Shown here piece after piece: positions 14,850 through 21,639 of a stretch of DNA of 21,639 bases (positions are counted from its first letter, which is position 1; each line of letters opens with the position of its first letter). The position numbers were made by a program, and so were the translations under genes. Origin of the DNA: Candidatus Bathyarchaeota archaeon BA1 (GTDB taxonomy: Archaea; Thermoproteota; Bathyarchaeia; Bathyarchaeales; Bathyarchaeaceae); the NCBI GenBank assembly GCA_001399805.1, contig LIHJ01000055.1:64733-86371 (forward strand), read 5' to 3'. The notes under the pieces are model-generated. The model saw only the letters and a program-made list of their open reading frames with translations. It was not told where the DNA came from and did not search any database.

Positions 14850-16065
14850 GAGCGTGGGTGAAGAAAACGGAAAACCGACCAAAGGCTGGTTAAAGGCGAT
14901 TATAGCAAGTATTGGAGTCTTTGTTTTCACGCTTATTATAAACATGCCGTACGGCACTGAATTTGCTGCGCTTTATGGATTAGTGCCTGCCCTTTGCACT
15001 TTTGCACTGCTAAGAGCAAAGAGAATTACGAAATTAAGACGGACTATATATTTCATTTTCACTTTCATCTTATGGTTTGGCTTCGATTTAATGGCCATCC
15101 ATGAGAGGGGTTCATTAGTCTTGCCTGCCGATATGTTTGAGCGAAACGACGTAGTTGTTCTGCCTTGTCCAGCGGCTATATCGATGATATTTTTCGGGTG
15201 GATCATTCATGGACAGGAGGTTTTCGTACCCGGAACCAAGGTGATCTATCCGACTACGTATGACCTGTTTCTATGCGTATTTGTCATCACACTCATTCAG
15301 GGGTTTCTTTTGGGCAGAGGCTGGTGTGGCTGGAGCTGCCTTTTCGGCGGTTTCGTCGAGGCATGTGCCTCAGGGAAGTCTTACGGTAAGTCGGTTAGGT
15401 GGAGGATGGATAGAATTATGAAAAAGCCTGAAGAGAAAGCAGATGAGAAAACGAAAGAGAAATTGGCAGGGTTGCTTGGGGTTCGGGAAGAGGTTCGGGA
15501 CATAAAGTGGGGTTTTCTCCTAGTGATTTGCCTCTTGTCCGCCGTCATGCTTCGACCTGTTTTTTGCGAGATTTGCCCGAGTAGGGTGTGGAACGACTAT
15601 CCAAATCCTGCTTGGGGATATTATTTTTGGGGGTCGATGACGACAATATTTGTTCTCTTCGCAGTTTTCTGGGTAGTTCTCCCCTTCTTAAGTAGAAAGA
15701 AGCTTTGGTGCCACTCCATATGTCCCCTAGGCGCCTTTTTCGGTTTACTAGGGATCGTAAGCCCATTCCAGGTCAAAATAGACAAGGAAAAGTGCAATGA
15801 GTGCCTACAGTGTGTGAGGGTTTGCAAAGACTACGCCATGACGTATGAGCGGGTCATGGGCTCTGGGAGAGCCGCGCTTGAATGCACCAGATGTGGAAGA
15901 TGCATGGACGCCTGCGCGAAAGATGCCATAGGCTTCTACCTCCGTGGCACCTCAAGGAGGGTTCGCTCCTGGTTCATCCCTCTGTCTATCGCTTTCATGT
16001 TCCTTTGGCTCTCCGTGTTTGTATGGGCGATCGTCACAATACTTCCGGCTATGTTAGGGTTTTGA
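14842..16065 (+). CDS. NapH-like membrane polyferredoxin
   Basis: A ~400-residue integral membrane protein with about six to eight helices and two cytoplasmic [4Fe-4S] sites, of the NapH/NosR/CcoG-related group that passes electrons through the membrane. Key motifs: GRGWCGWSCLFG (158-169), CEICPS (242-247), CHSICPLG (290-297), then a 2x4Fe4S ferredoxin domain with CNECLQCVRVC (318-328) and CTRCGRCMDAC (348-358), and a last membrane helix (about 378-400). The first start is GTG at 14842; the GTG at 14854 has GAGGGG at good spacing and is better placed relative to the TATA box, so it may be the true start. It is followed after 46 bases by a CcdA-like gene on the same strand. Together they could move electrons to extracytoplasmic thiols or haem proteins; the acceptor is not in the window. 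Confidence 0.88.
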   Translation: MHPSVGEENGKPTKGWLKAIIASIGVFVFTLIINMPYGTEFAALYGLVPALCTFALLRAKRITKLRRTIYFIFTFILWFGFDLMAIHERGSLVLPADMFERNDVVVLPCPAAISMIFFGWIIHGQEVFVPGTKVIYPTTYDLFLCVFVITLIQGFLLGRGWCGWSCLFGGFVEACASGKSYGKSVRWRMDRIMKKPEEKADEKTKEKLAGLLGVREEVRDIKWGFLLVICLLSAVMLRPVFCEICPSRVWNDYPNPAWGYYFWGSMTTIFVLFAVFWVVLPFLSRKKLWCHSICPLGAFFGLLGIVSPFQVKIDKEKCNECLQCVRVCKDYAMTYERVMGSGRAALECTRCGRCMDACAKDAIGFYLRGTSRRVRSWFIPLSIAFMFLWLSVFVWAIVTILPAMLGF

Positions 16066-16111
16066 CCCCTCATTGAGGCATGTCAACGCCCAGGAGTGCT
16101 TGAGGTAAAAA

Positions 16112-16756
16112 ATGCTAACTTTGCTGATATCTGGTTTTTTGCTTGGACTAGGCGTAGGTACGTCATGTATCGCCTTCTGTGCACCTGTATTGATCCCACA
16201 CATAGTTGCTGATCAACGGGGAGCGAAAAAGGGTTTTTATGCCTCGTTCCTATTCAACTTAGGCAGGCTGCTGGCGTATCTTTTATACGCCATTATCTTA
16301 GGCCTTTTGGGACAAGCCCTAGCCGAGCACACCTATAAATGGGCTTCACTAGCCACGATGACGCTAGGTGCCTTGCTGCTAATTTATGGTTTTTTCATCT
16401 CATATGGGCGCTATGTGCGGCCAAAGCTAACTCCAAAAGCCTGTAGCCGATTTAGCTCACCTAACTCCACTTTAATTATCGGTGTACTTGTGGGGCTGTC
16501 TCCGTGCTTTCCTCTCATTATGGCGATAACATATTCAGCTACTCTGGGAAACATCATTCTAAGCATCATCTTCTTCGTCTTCTTCTGGATAGGATCATCA
16601 ACGTATATGTGGGTTTTAGGGGGAGTTGCTGGTGCAATTGGTGATCTCGTAGCCGCTCATGTAAGAATTGAGAGAATTAGAAGAATATGTGGTATAGCTT
16701 TGATGGTGGTGGGGCTACTATTCGTATCGGAAGGCGTCAGTTTCCTTGTATCATAG
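16112..16756 (+). CDS. CcdA/DsbD-like membrane thiol-electron transporter
   Basis: A 214-residue protein with six likely membrane helices in the DsbD/CcdA/TauE-like fold. Each repeat half carries one conserved Cys-Pro feature: GTSCIAFCAP (17-25) and GLSPCFPL (128-135). In CcdA such Cys residues carry electrons across the membrane as a disulfide/dithiol switch. The ATG is preceded by GAGGT at good spacing. The 46-base gap and shared strand indicate an operon with the NapH-like polyferredoxin, which could be its cytoplasmic electron source instead of thioredoxin. That pairing is my inference. A sulfite-exporter/UreH-type transporter is the alternative family reading. Confidence 0.78.
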   Translation: MLTLLISGFLLGLGVGTSCIAFCAPVLIPHIVADQRGAKKGFYASFLFNLGRLLAYLLYAIILGLLGQALAEHTYKWASLATMTLGALLLIYGFFISYGRYVRPKLTPKACSRFSSPNSTLIIGVLVGLSPCFPLIMAITYSATLGNIILSIIFFVFFWIGSSTYMWVLGGVAGAIGDLVAAHVRIERIRRICGIALMVVGLLFVSEGVSFLVS

Positions 16757-16768
16757 GCTAGGGCATAC

Positions 16769-16876
16769 GTGAAAAAGTAGGAGTTTGAAGACTTTATCGA
16801 GAGGCATCGCTTGAGGTTTGACCAAGGTTCTCCGCCGTCTCGCCGCACTATCCCAAACCAGGGTCCACCCCTTTAG
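16769..16876 (+). pseudogene. ORF fragment with in-frame TAG, cut near a repeat element
   Basis: Starting at a GTG the frame reads VKK, TAG, then EFEDFIERHRLRFDQGSPPS and ends at TAG 16874-16876, two bases before the 153-bp inverted-repeat element. The EFEDFIERHRLRFD stretch looks coding. The in-frame TAG may be a mutated Tyr codon. It resembles the 5' end of a lost gene; I assign no function. Confidence 0.25.
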
Positions 16877-16878
16877 AG

Positions 16879-17031
16879 GCGCGCATGACTGAAAAAATTC
16901 TGCGCCTTTAGCTGGTTTTTGATGGTTTTGAGGGTTGTCGTCTTCTGGTGCATCAAGTGCACCGCTCCATAAAAACTAACGAGAAACCAAAAACGGGACA
17001 AAAACCACCGAATTTTTTCAGTCATGCGCGC
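16879..17031. mobile_element. 153-bp palindromic element with perfect 22-bp terminal inverted repeats (MITE-like)
   Basis: The ends 16879-16900 and 17010-17031 are exact reverse complements (22 of 22; outer end GCGCGCATGACTG, inner end AAAAAATTC). The centre holds a perfect hairpin, GGTGCA (16947-16952) and TGCACC (16958-16963), whose midpoint at 16955 is also the midpoint of the whole element. The arms between have partial T-rich/A-rich complementarity. There is no coding capacity. No clear target-site duplication is seen in the flanks (TTTAGAG and ATATTATG). It sits three bases beyond the stop of the second PflX copy. It is most simply a non-autonomous transposable element; a long RNA hairpin terminator is the alternative. 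Confidence 0.7.
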
Positions 17032-17034
17032 ATA

Positions 17035-18049
17035 TTATGTTATAAAATTGGTGAGCCCTGCCTCTTTGGCGAGTTGGATAGCTTGTTCCCTCTCGCTCCC
17101 CGTGAGTCTCCTTCGTAGCTCTGGGATCTCGTGGGCCCTCCACTCGGGTCGGTACTGGAACATGACGTTGGTCCTCACCCAGGTTCCGAGGTTTTGGGCG
17201 ATCCATTTCAAGACGACTCGGGCGCAGCATTCGAGGTGTTTAGGCAGGATCAAGACGCGGATAAGGAGTTCTCCGTATTTTTTGGCATAGAGGTGGTTTC
17301 GAGTGCAAGCCTCCCAGTAACCGGGCGCATCAGAGATTCTCTCAGCGCATTTATTTGACCCGTATTTAAAATCTAATAAGTACACGTCCGCGAAACCGCC
17401 AGAAGCTTGGCGGTTTCCTTGCTGTAGTAGGAGTTGGAGTTCCAAACCACGGGAACGTTTACGTTCACGTGCCTGAACGTTTCCAGCCACTGCTGAAGCC
17501 AAGGCGTAGGCTCCCCACCCACCAAGTTAGCGTTTCTACAGCCTTCGCCAAACGAACAGGCGAGTAAATCTCACCGCTTTCTATCCATTGAGATATGGTC
17601 CCGGAAGGAACGAGCTCGGGTTCTTCGCCCATGTGCTCGAACATCGTCGAAACTGTAATCTGGGTTCCACACTTGCAGTCTCCCAGCTCTCCGGCGAGTC
17701 GGTTGAAGCCGCACCTGCGGGTACAGAGGTGGCAATTCTCAAGAATGCGATTTGCAATTTCGATCTTTAAGTCAAGGTATGACCTTTCCGGGTTACCCAG
17801 CTCTTCTAGGCTTTTTTGACGGGAATCGATCTCCTTTTCGAGGTGATAAAATTCTTCGGTGAGGTGGTCGTGAATGTCCCAAAGCTTTAGGAGCGAGTCC
17901 TCTTTGCGGAAGTTTGCTGGCAACTTTTTGGCGATGACAAACTTGGCTGGCTTATCGTCTCGCATCACATCGAAGTACCTAGCCAGACTTGCTTGAGCCT
18001 TTTTATCCTTTAGCATGGCTAGGGCGTCGGGTCTCCAAATCGCCCACAT
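17035..18049 (-). pseudogene. PflX-type radical SAM protein, copy 2, active site deleted
   Basis: A second copy of the PflX-type gene, about 75-80 % alike by eye, without intein. It starts with ATG at 18049 (MWAIWRPDALAMLKDKK), with GGGAGGAA upstream. Three lesions are visible. (1) At 17593/17594 SGTI is followed directly by SQW: the 17 residues FTLGCSMRCLHCQNWSI of copy 1, the whole CX3CX2C motif, are absent in frame. (2) Near 17537-17543, 25 bases between two GCTGT repeats are lost (after LAKAV), shifting the frame. (3) Near 17396-17400 one base is lost in KLLAG, shifting it again. The rest is readable to LTNFIT and TAA at 17035. It cannot bind the cluster. Its 5' neighbour is the AmrS gene of the same locus. 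Confidence 0.9.
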
Positions 18050-18079
18050 GCCTGTTCCTCCCTAAATATGGTCAAGAGG

Positions 18080-18098
18080 TTATTTATATGTCACGAGC
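18080..18098 (-). promoter_or_regulatory. TATA box of PflX copy 2
   Basis: On the minus strand ACATATAAATAACC precedes the ATG at 18049 by about 35 bases, with GGGAGGAA between. PflX copy 2 thus had its own promoter in the 127-base gap after AmrS. Confidence 0.4.
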
Positions 18099-18176
18099 GC
18101 GTCAAAATGCTAAAATTAACCGTCTCGTGCCTCTAAAGCGCGCTGGTTAGCTAATGAGAATATGTAGATGGACCAT

Positions 18177-20640
18177 TCAAATCAAGGAGTATGGGTACGA
18201 GAAGCCTCCGGGGTGAAACTGACCTCGTATGGCGATGCTTTGCCCGCAGGCTGGACATCGCATGTCTTTGGTTAGACTCCACTTTATGATTTCGAAACTG
18301 AAGCGCTTGATCAATAACTCGTGACAGTTTGGGCAGTAGGTGTTTTCATAGCGGTGCCCCGGAACGTTTCCTATGTATACGTAGTGGAGCCCAGCCTCAC
18401 GAGACACGTCGCAAGCCTGCTCCAGTGTTTTCACCGGAGTCGAGGGAAGCTCGGTCAACTGATAGTTCGGATGAAACCTGAGCAAGTGGAAGGGGACGTC
18501 CTTTCCGAGGTTGTCCCTTATCCATGTAGCAAGTTCACGGATCCTCTCCATGGAGTCCCCCATCTTCGGCACGACTAGGTTGGTGACCTCGACGTGTATG
18601 TTCTTCTTCCTCATCTCCTTTATAGACTCATAGATGGGCTCAACGGATGGAACCGCTGAAAACTTCTTGTAGAACTCCGAATCTCCTCCACCCTTAAAGT
18701 CGACGGTCACGGCATCCAGGAAAGGCGCTATGGTTCGAACAGCCTCCGGCGTCATGTACCCATTTGTCACGAAGGTGTTAAAGAAGCCCTGTTCATGGGC
18801 TAGCGCCGCCGTGTCGTAGGCGTACTCGAAGAAGATGGTGGGCTCCGTATACGTGTAGCTGATTCCCTGGCAACCATTATCCTTCGTGGCTTTCACTACC
18901 TGCTCTGGCGGAAAATCGTATCCCTTAATCTTCTTCTCCTGACTAATCATCCAATTGTCGCAATTATGGATTAACACCCCTTCATTTACGAAGAATGCAT
19001 GATCCTCCCAATTCCCGTGGCCCTCTAACGTGATGTCGTAGACGTATACGTGGGTGGGCTTTACTCGTTTTATTTCCTTAATTACCTCGAAATTTTTTAA
19101 TGGTTCATTAGAGGTTTTCACCATTTTCAGATGAGATTCCACAATCCTTTGTCTTTCATCGAGGAATAGAGCGATCTCATTAAGCCTCTTTAGGTTTCCA
19201 CATCCATAAACGTCTATCCTCCACTCTTTAATTATGCCAGTCCATCCACTCGGCGGTGAAGAGAAATGCTCCAGCGTCTTAACGCTATATTGTCAATAGG
19301 AAGCATAGTTGAGTTTTCAGTAGGTTAGAAGCTGTTACAAAACGGACCCAAACTTCATCGCGATTTTTCCTTTGACATAAGATTCCGTCTCCCGTCATAT
19401 AGCCGGAGAGGAACTCTTTAAGAAGAATTTTATCTACATTAAATGCTATGTCCGGGATTTTCATGTTTGCGGAACCTATCGGTATCCCAAAGACGTACTT
19501 AAACGTTAGGTGAATTACTTTTCCACCAAAAATCAATTGGGGTGTTCTGCCTTTGGGTCTGGATTCTGTTATAAAAGTGTTAAAGGAGTTTCGAATGCAT
19601 CTTCTCATATCCTCCAGAAGCGCCTCATTCTTATTAGTTAATACTAAATTGTACCTACTGCCGTAGTTTCCCTCAGCCACAAAATATCCCAGTAAACGCA
19701 TGAGGTGGGGTGTCAACGGGAGTATGACTGGAATTCGGTAGGGTGAACCTCTTACAGTGATTCTTGCATCGAGAAGCTCGTAGTCGCTGATACCAAACAA
19801 TTTTATAAGCTTGGCGAAGGATGCTATGGGCATAATTCCAAGCGAGAAATGACGTGCATTGTGCTTGATGCTAAGCTTACTCGATATCGATGTGAATGTC
19901 AGGTGATTTTTAAGTCTTATTCTGTTCAGAACTGGTCTCATGTTAGAAACGTATATATACTTTAGAAGGTCTGTTGGAACTTTATCCGCTAGTTCGCTCA
20001 CCAGATTCAAACGCGTAGTTTTATCGGTATTAAGTGCAACGTCGATGCCAGTCCTAACTTTATCCCCAACTTTGATCTCACTAACCCTCCTTACGCAGGG
20101 TTTGTTTTCACTCCATACCATCACCCTGTGATCCTCAGTTAGCCTGACGGACTTTCCCCTTTCCGTGACCAGTTCACATATAACGTCATCCGGTTTTCTC
20201 CTCGAAACTGCGACTATCCTTTGTAGACCCGTAAATCCCAGTATGTACAAATTACAATCTGCCACGTTGACGAATTCCCGATTTTTCTGAAAAAGCAAGT
20301 CTAGCTCCTTGGCTTTCGTTAACTTGAGTTTTCCATCAGCGATCAAAGGAAGTAGGACCTCTCCATCTAGGCAGAATCGGCATCGGAAGTTACATCCCAC
20401 AGTGGCTATGGACATGACCAACGAGCCGGGATGAAAGTGCGAAAGGGGCTTCTTCGTTATCGGGTCCACACAAGCTGAGCAAGCCTTCGCATACACAAGT
20501 GAGTAGAGCCGACCCCCCTCATTCTTCCTAACTAAACAGAAACCCACCGACCCCTCATATATGGTGCATCTTCTCCCGCAAAGGTCACATCGCACCTTGT
20601 TTCCAGGCAACTGCTCATAAAGCATAGCCTCTTTCAGCAT
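18177..20640 (-). pseudogene. amrS: AmrS-type radical SAM enzyme, copy 2, with frameshifted intein
   Basis: An AmrS-like (AmmeMemoRadiSam, COG1180/PflA-type) radical SAM protein. The N-extein starts at ATG 20640 (MLKEAMLYEQLPGNKVRCDL), chosen because GGAGGAG lies ten bases upstream, inside the end of the regulator gene. It has CDLCGRRCTIYEGSVGFC, then GCNFRCRF, where the intein begins. The C-extein resumes with CDNWMISQ, so the CX3CX2C motif is completed only after splicing. It then has ISYTYTEPTIFFEY, VDFKGGGD and two C-terminal zinc knuckles (CPNC, CPAC). Joined exteins give 350 residues, a normal length. The exteins have no lesion, but the intein holds one extra base near 19291-19294, so the precursor stops early (19285). 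Unless that base is a sequencing error, the enzyme is not made. Usual AmrA (AMMECR1) and AmrB (Memo) partners are not in the window. Confidence 0.87.
18963..20373 (-). mobile_element. Intein with LAGLIDADG domain in AmrS, one-base frameshift
   Basis: Starts with CLDGEVLLPLIADGKLKL (block A, Cys1), has SVRLTEDHRVMVW (block B, TEDH at 79-82), LAGLIDADG-like LMRLLGYFVAEGN and LLKEFLSGYMTGDGI, and ends VYVYDITLEGHGNWEDHAFF then VNEGVLIHN followed by Cys+1. The length is 1411 bases, that is 470 codons plus one base. The shift lies after CFLLT: the next frame continues YSVKTLEHFSSPPSGWTGII and runs without stop to the splice site. It differs in sequence and insertion point from the PflX intein. Confidence 0.9.
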
Positions 20641-20641
20641 C

Positions 20642-20941
20642 TTATTCTGTCTCCTCCAGGTGTACCCCATTACCGTTAAATCTAATCGTTAACGCCTTTG
20701 TTGCAGCCCTAAAACCCTTTCCAGAACAATTAAGCACAGCAAGATTCGCTTCCCTAAGCTTCTCAAGGTGGAACCAAATCGTCATGCGTGGCTCTGACGT
20801 TTTTTCCTGCAGTTTTGAGACAGTTAATTTGTTTGGATACGCCTTTATTAGCTCTTGAAGTATGCGTACTCTAGTGGGGAGACTTAAGGCTTCGCATATT
20901 TTATAACCATTAAACTCCTTTTTACTGTACATTTTATTCAC
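20642..20941 (-). CDS. ArsR-like winged-helix transcription regulator
   Basis: A 99-residue DNA-binding protein with an ArsR/TrmB-type winged helix: ALSLPTRVRILQELIKAYPN, LTVSKLQEKTSEPRMTIWFH and LEKLREANLAVL form helices 2-5, followed by the wing (GKGFRAATKALTIRF). No metal-binding Cys motif is evident. The GTG at 20941 fits a leaderless message from the A/T box at 20964-20973; the ATG at 20932 is an alternative. Its stop overlaps the AmrS ribosome site, so the two are translationally coupled and it probably regulates the AmrS-PflX operon. Confidence 0.75.
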   Translation of the reverse strand: MNKMYSKKEFNGYKICEALSLPTRVRILQELIKAYPNKLTVSKLQEKTSEPRMTIWFHLEKLREANLAVLNCSGKGFRAATKALTIRFNGNGVHLEETE

Positions 20942-20943
20942 TA

Positions 20944-20961
20944 ATACTATTGTACTAGTAT
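20944..20961. promoter_or_regulatory. Candidate operator ATACTA-N6-TAGTAT
   Basis: A perfect 6-bp inverted repeat with a 6-base spacer lies between the A/T-rich TATA-like box (20964-20973) and the regulator start, at the expected transcription start. It fits autoregulation by the wHTH protein. Confidence 0.45.
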
Positions 20962-20981
20962 AGAAATATTTATCTTTTGCG

Positions 20982-21017
20982 GGCCTCCACTTACGTATTA
21001 AAAGGAAGTGGGAGGCC
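20982..21017. repeat. Long inverted repeat upstream of the nuclease gene
   Basis: GGCCTCCACTT (20982-20992) is mirrored by AAGTGGGAGGCC (21006-21017), one extra G apart from perfect, with a 13-base A/T-rich loop. It lies 22 bases before the nuclease ATG. It could be a 5'-UTR hairpin or an operator. Confidence 0.5.
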
Positions 21018-21039
21018 TAGGGAGAACAATTGAAATAAG

Positions 21040-21602
21040 ATGTCATGTTCCCTAAACAATAAGATAATATTAGGAGAAAGGTACGAAATTAAAGGTTATA
21101 ATGAAGGATATTCTAAAGAGGTCGAGGTTTCCATTGAAATTATAATAGAGTTTGCAACACCCAAACATAGCTATCCGGTTCCATGGAAAAGCGATAAGCT
21201 CCTTTGGAGTCCCACGTATGCTGGAAAATTTTGTGAAGACTTAGCAGCTTACATTTTTGAAAAAGAATTTAATTATAAAAGGTCGGATAAAGCTAAATTC
21301 GGCTTTAAACACCCCATTTATGGTCCAGATTTAATAATGAAAAGCTCTGAGGACATGCTTCATATAATTGAAGTCAAGTTCACTGCACCTTCAATATCCA
21401 CGCAAAGGTTTGTCGAAATCACGGACGTAACGCTGCGCAGCAATTAGAGGGATATTACAATACAATAAAAAATCTAACGCACCGCATCGTTAAGGATTTG
21501 ATTATTTTTGATTTAACTGAAGATGGCAGCGGGATAACAGGGGCTGCCTTCAAAGAAGTTCCTAAGGATATCAATGTAATAATAATTAGATGCAAGAATT
21601 AA
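21040..21602 (+). pseudogene. PD-(D/E)XK-like nuclease, one frameshift
   Basis: The 5' frame (135 residues to a TAG at 21447) contains GPDLIMKSSEDMLHIIEVKF, the GxD...ExK signature of the PD-(D/E)XK nuclease fold, with an upstream helix EDLAAYIFEKEFNYKR. A second frame continues NAAQQLEGYYNTIKNLTHRI, VKDLIIFDLTEDGSG and ends IIIRCKN with TAA at 21600-21602. Joined near 21419-21421 (loss of one base in ATCAC) they give about 187 residues, with AAQQLEGY as a typical C-terminal helix of such nucleases. Likely a restriction-, recombination- or mobile-element-associated endonuclease of unknown specificity. It diverges from the wHTH gene. Confidence 0.6.
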
Positions 21603-21639
21603 GTTTGGCTACCAATTTTAGCCTTCAACATCCATATCT

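Noticed and set aside
19285..19300. Programmed frameshifting or a split intein in AmrS
   Set aside because: No slippery heptamer or downstream structure is evident, and the C-terminal part lacks its own promoter or ribosome site. A plain one-base insertion explains the length.
1..21639. CRISPR array or tRNA genes
   Set aside because: No regularly spaced repeats and no T-arm/anticodon-arm pattern were seen on either strand.

Overview
The window looks archaeal. It carries an archaeosine-type tRNA-guanine transglycosylase, a PAC2-family protein, an Lsm/SmAP protein, a MoaD/SAMP-like protein, VapBC, TATA-type promoters and a T-rich terminator. The mix suggests a member of the Thermoproteota (TACK), perhaps Bathyarchaeia-like, but the lineage is my inference and no marker gene fixes it. 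Many genes are broken by single-base indels, so the sequence is either a decaying accessory region or contains sequencing indels.

Layout. 1-1290 is a decayed, virus-like edge: a membrane protein running off the left end, a small unknown ORF, and the C-terminal remnant of a terminase large subunit. 1387-5241 is mostly intact housekeeping: a retropepsin-like protease, tgtA with a short PHP-domain gene behind it, then PAC2 convergent with an Lsm gene. 5296-5731 is a HAD phosphatase gene reduced to its two ends around a ~300-bp, strongly folded IS200/IS605 right-end (omega-RNA-like) segment with no tnpB. 5878-8210 holds a zinc-ribbon protein, small ORFs, a VapBC pair and a thioesterase.

8359-13631 is the first radical-SAM locus: a PflX-type (COG1313) enzyme with a complete 546-residue intein, three small genes including a MoaD-like one, a truncated AmrS (COG1180) gene, and frameshifted wHTH and Hsp20 remnants. 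13803-14591 is an unrecognised gene with two frameshifts. 14842-16756 is an intact pair: a NapH-like membrane polyferredoxin and a CcdA/DsbD-like membrane protein. A 153-bp palindromic element with perfect 22-bp terminal inverted repeats follows.

17035-20941 is the second radical-SAM locus on the minus strand: an ArsR-like regulator, an AmrS gene with its own intein, and a PflX copy. Here PflX is dead (its CX3CX2C motif is precisely deleted, plus two frameshifts) and AmrS is full length but has one extra base in its intein. The two loci are therefore duplicates that decayed in complementary ways, and in each family an intein sits at the [4Fe-4S]/SAM motif. The right edge has a PD-(D/E)XK-like nuclease gene with one frameshift.

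The strongest leads are the duplicated, intein-bearing AmrS/PflX pair, the solo omega-RNA-like segment in the HAD gene, and the 153-bp inverted-repeat element.
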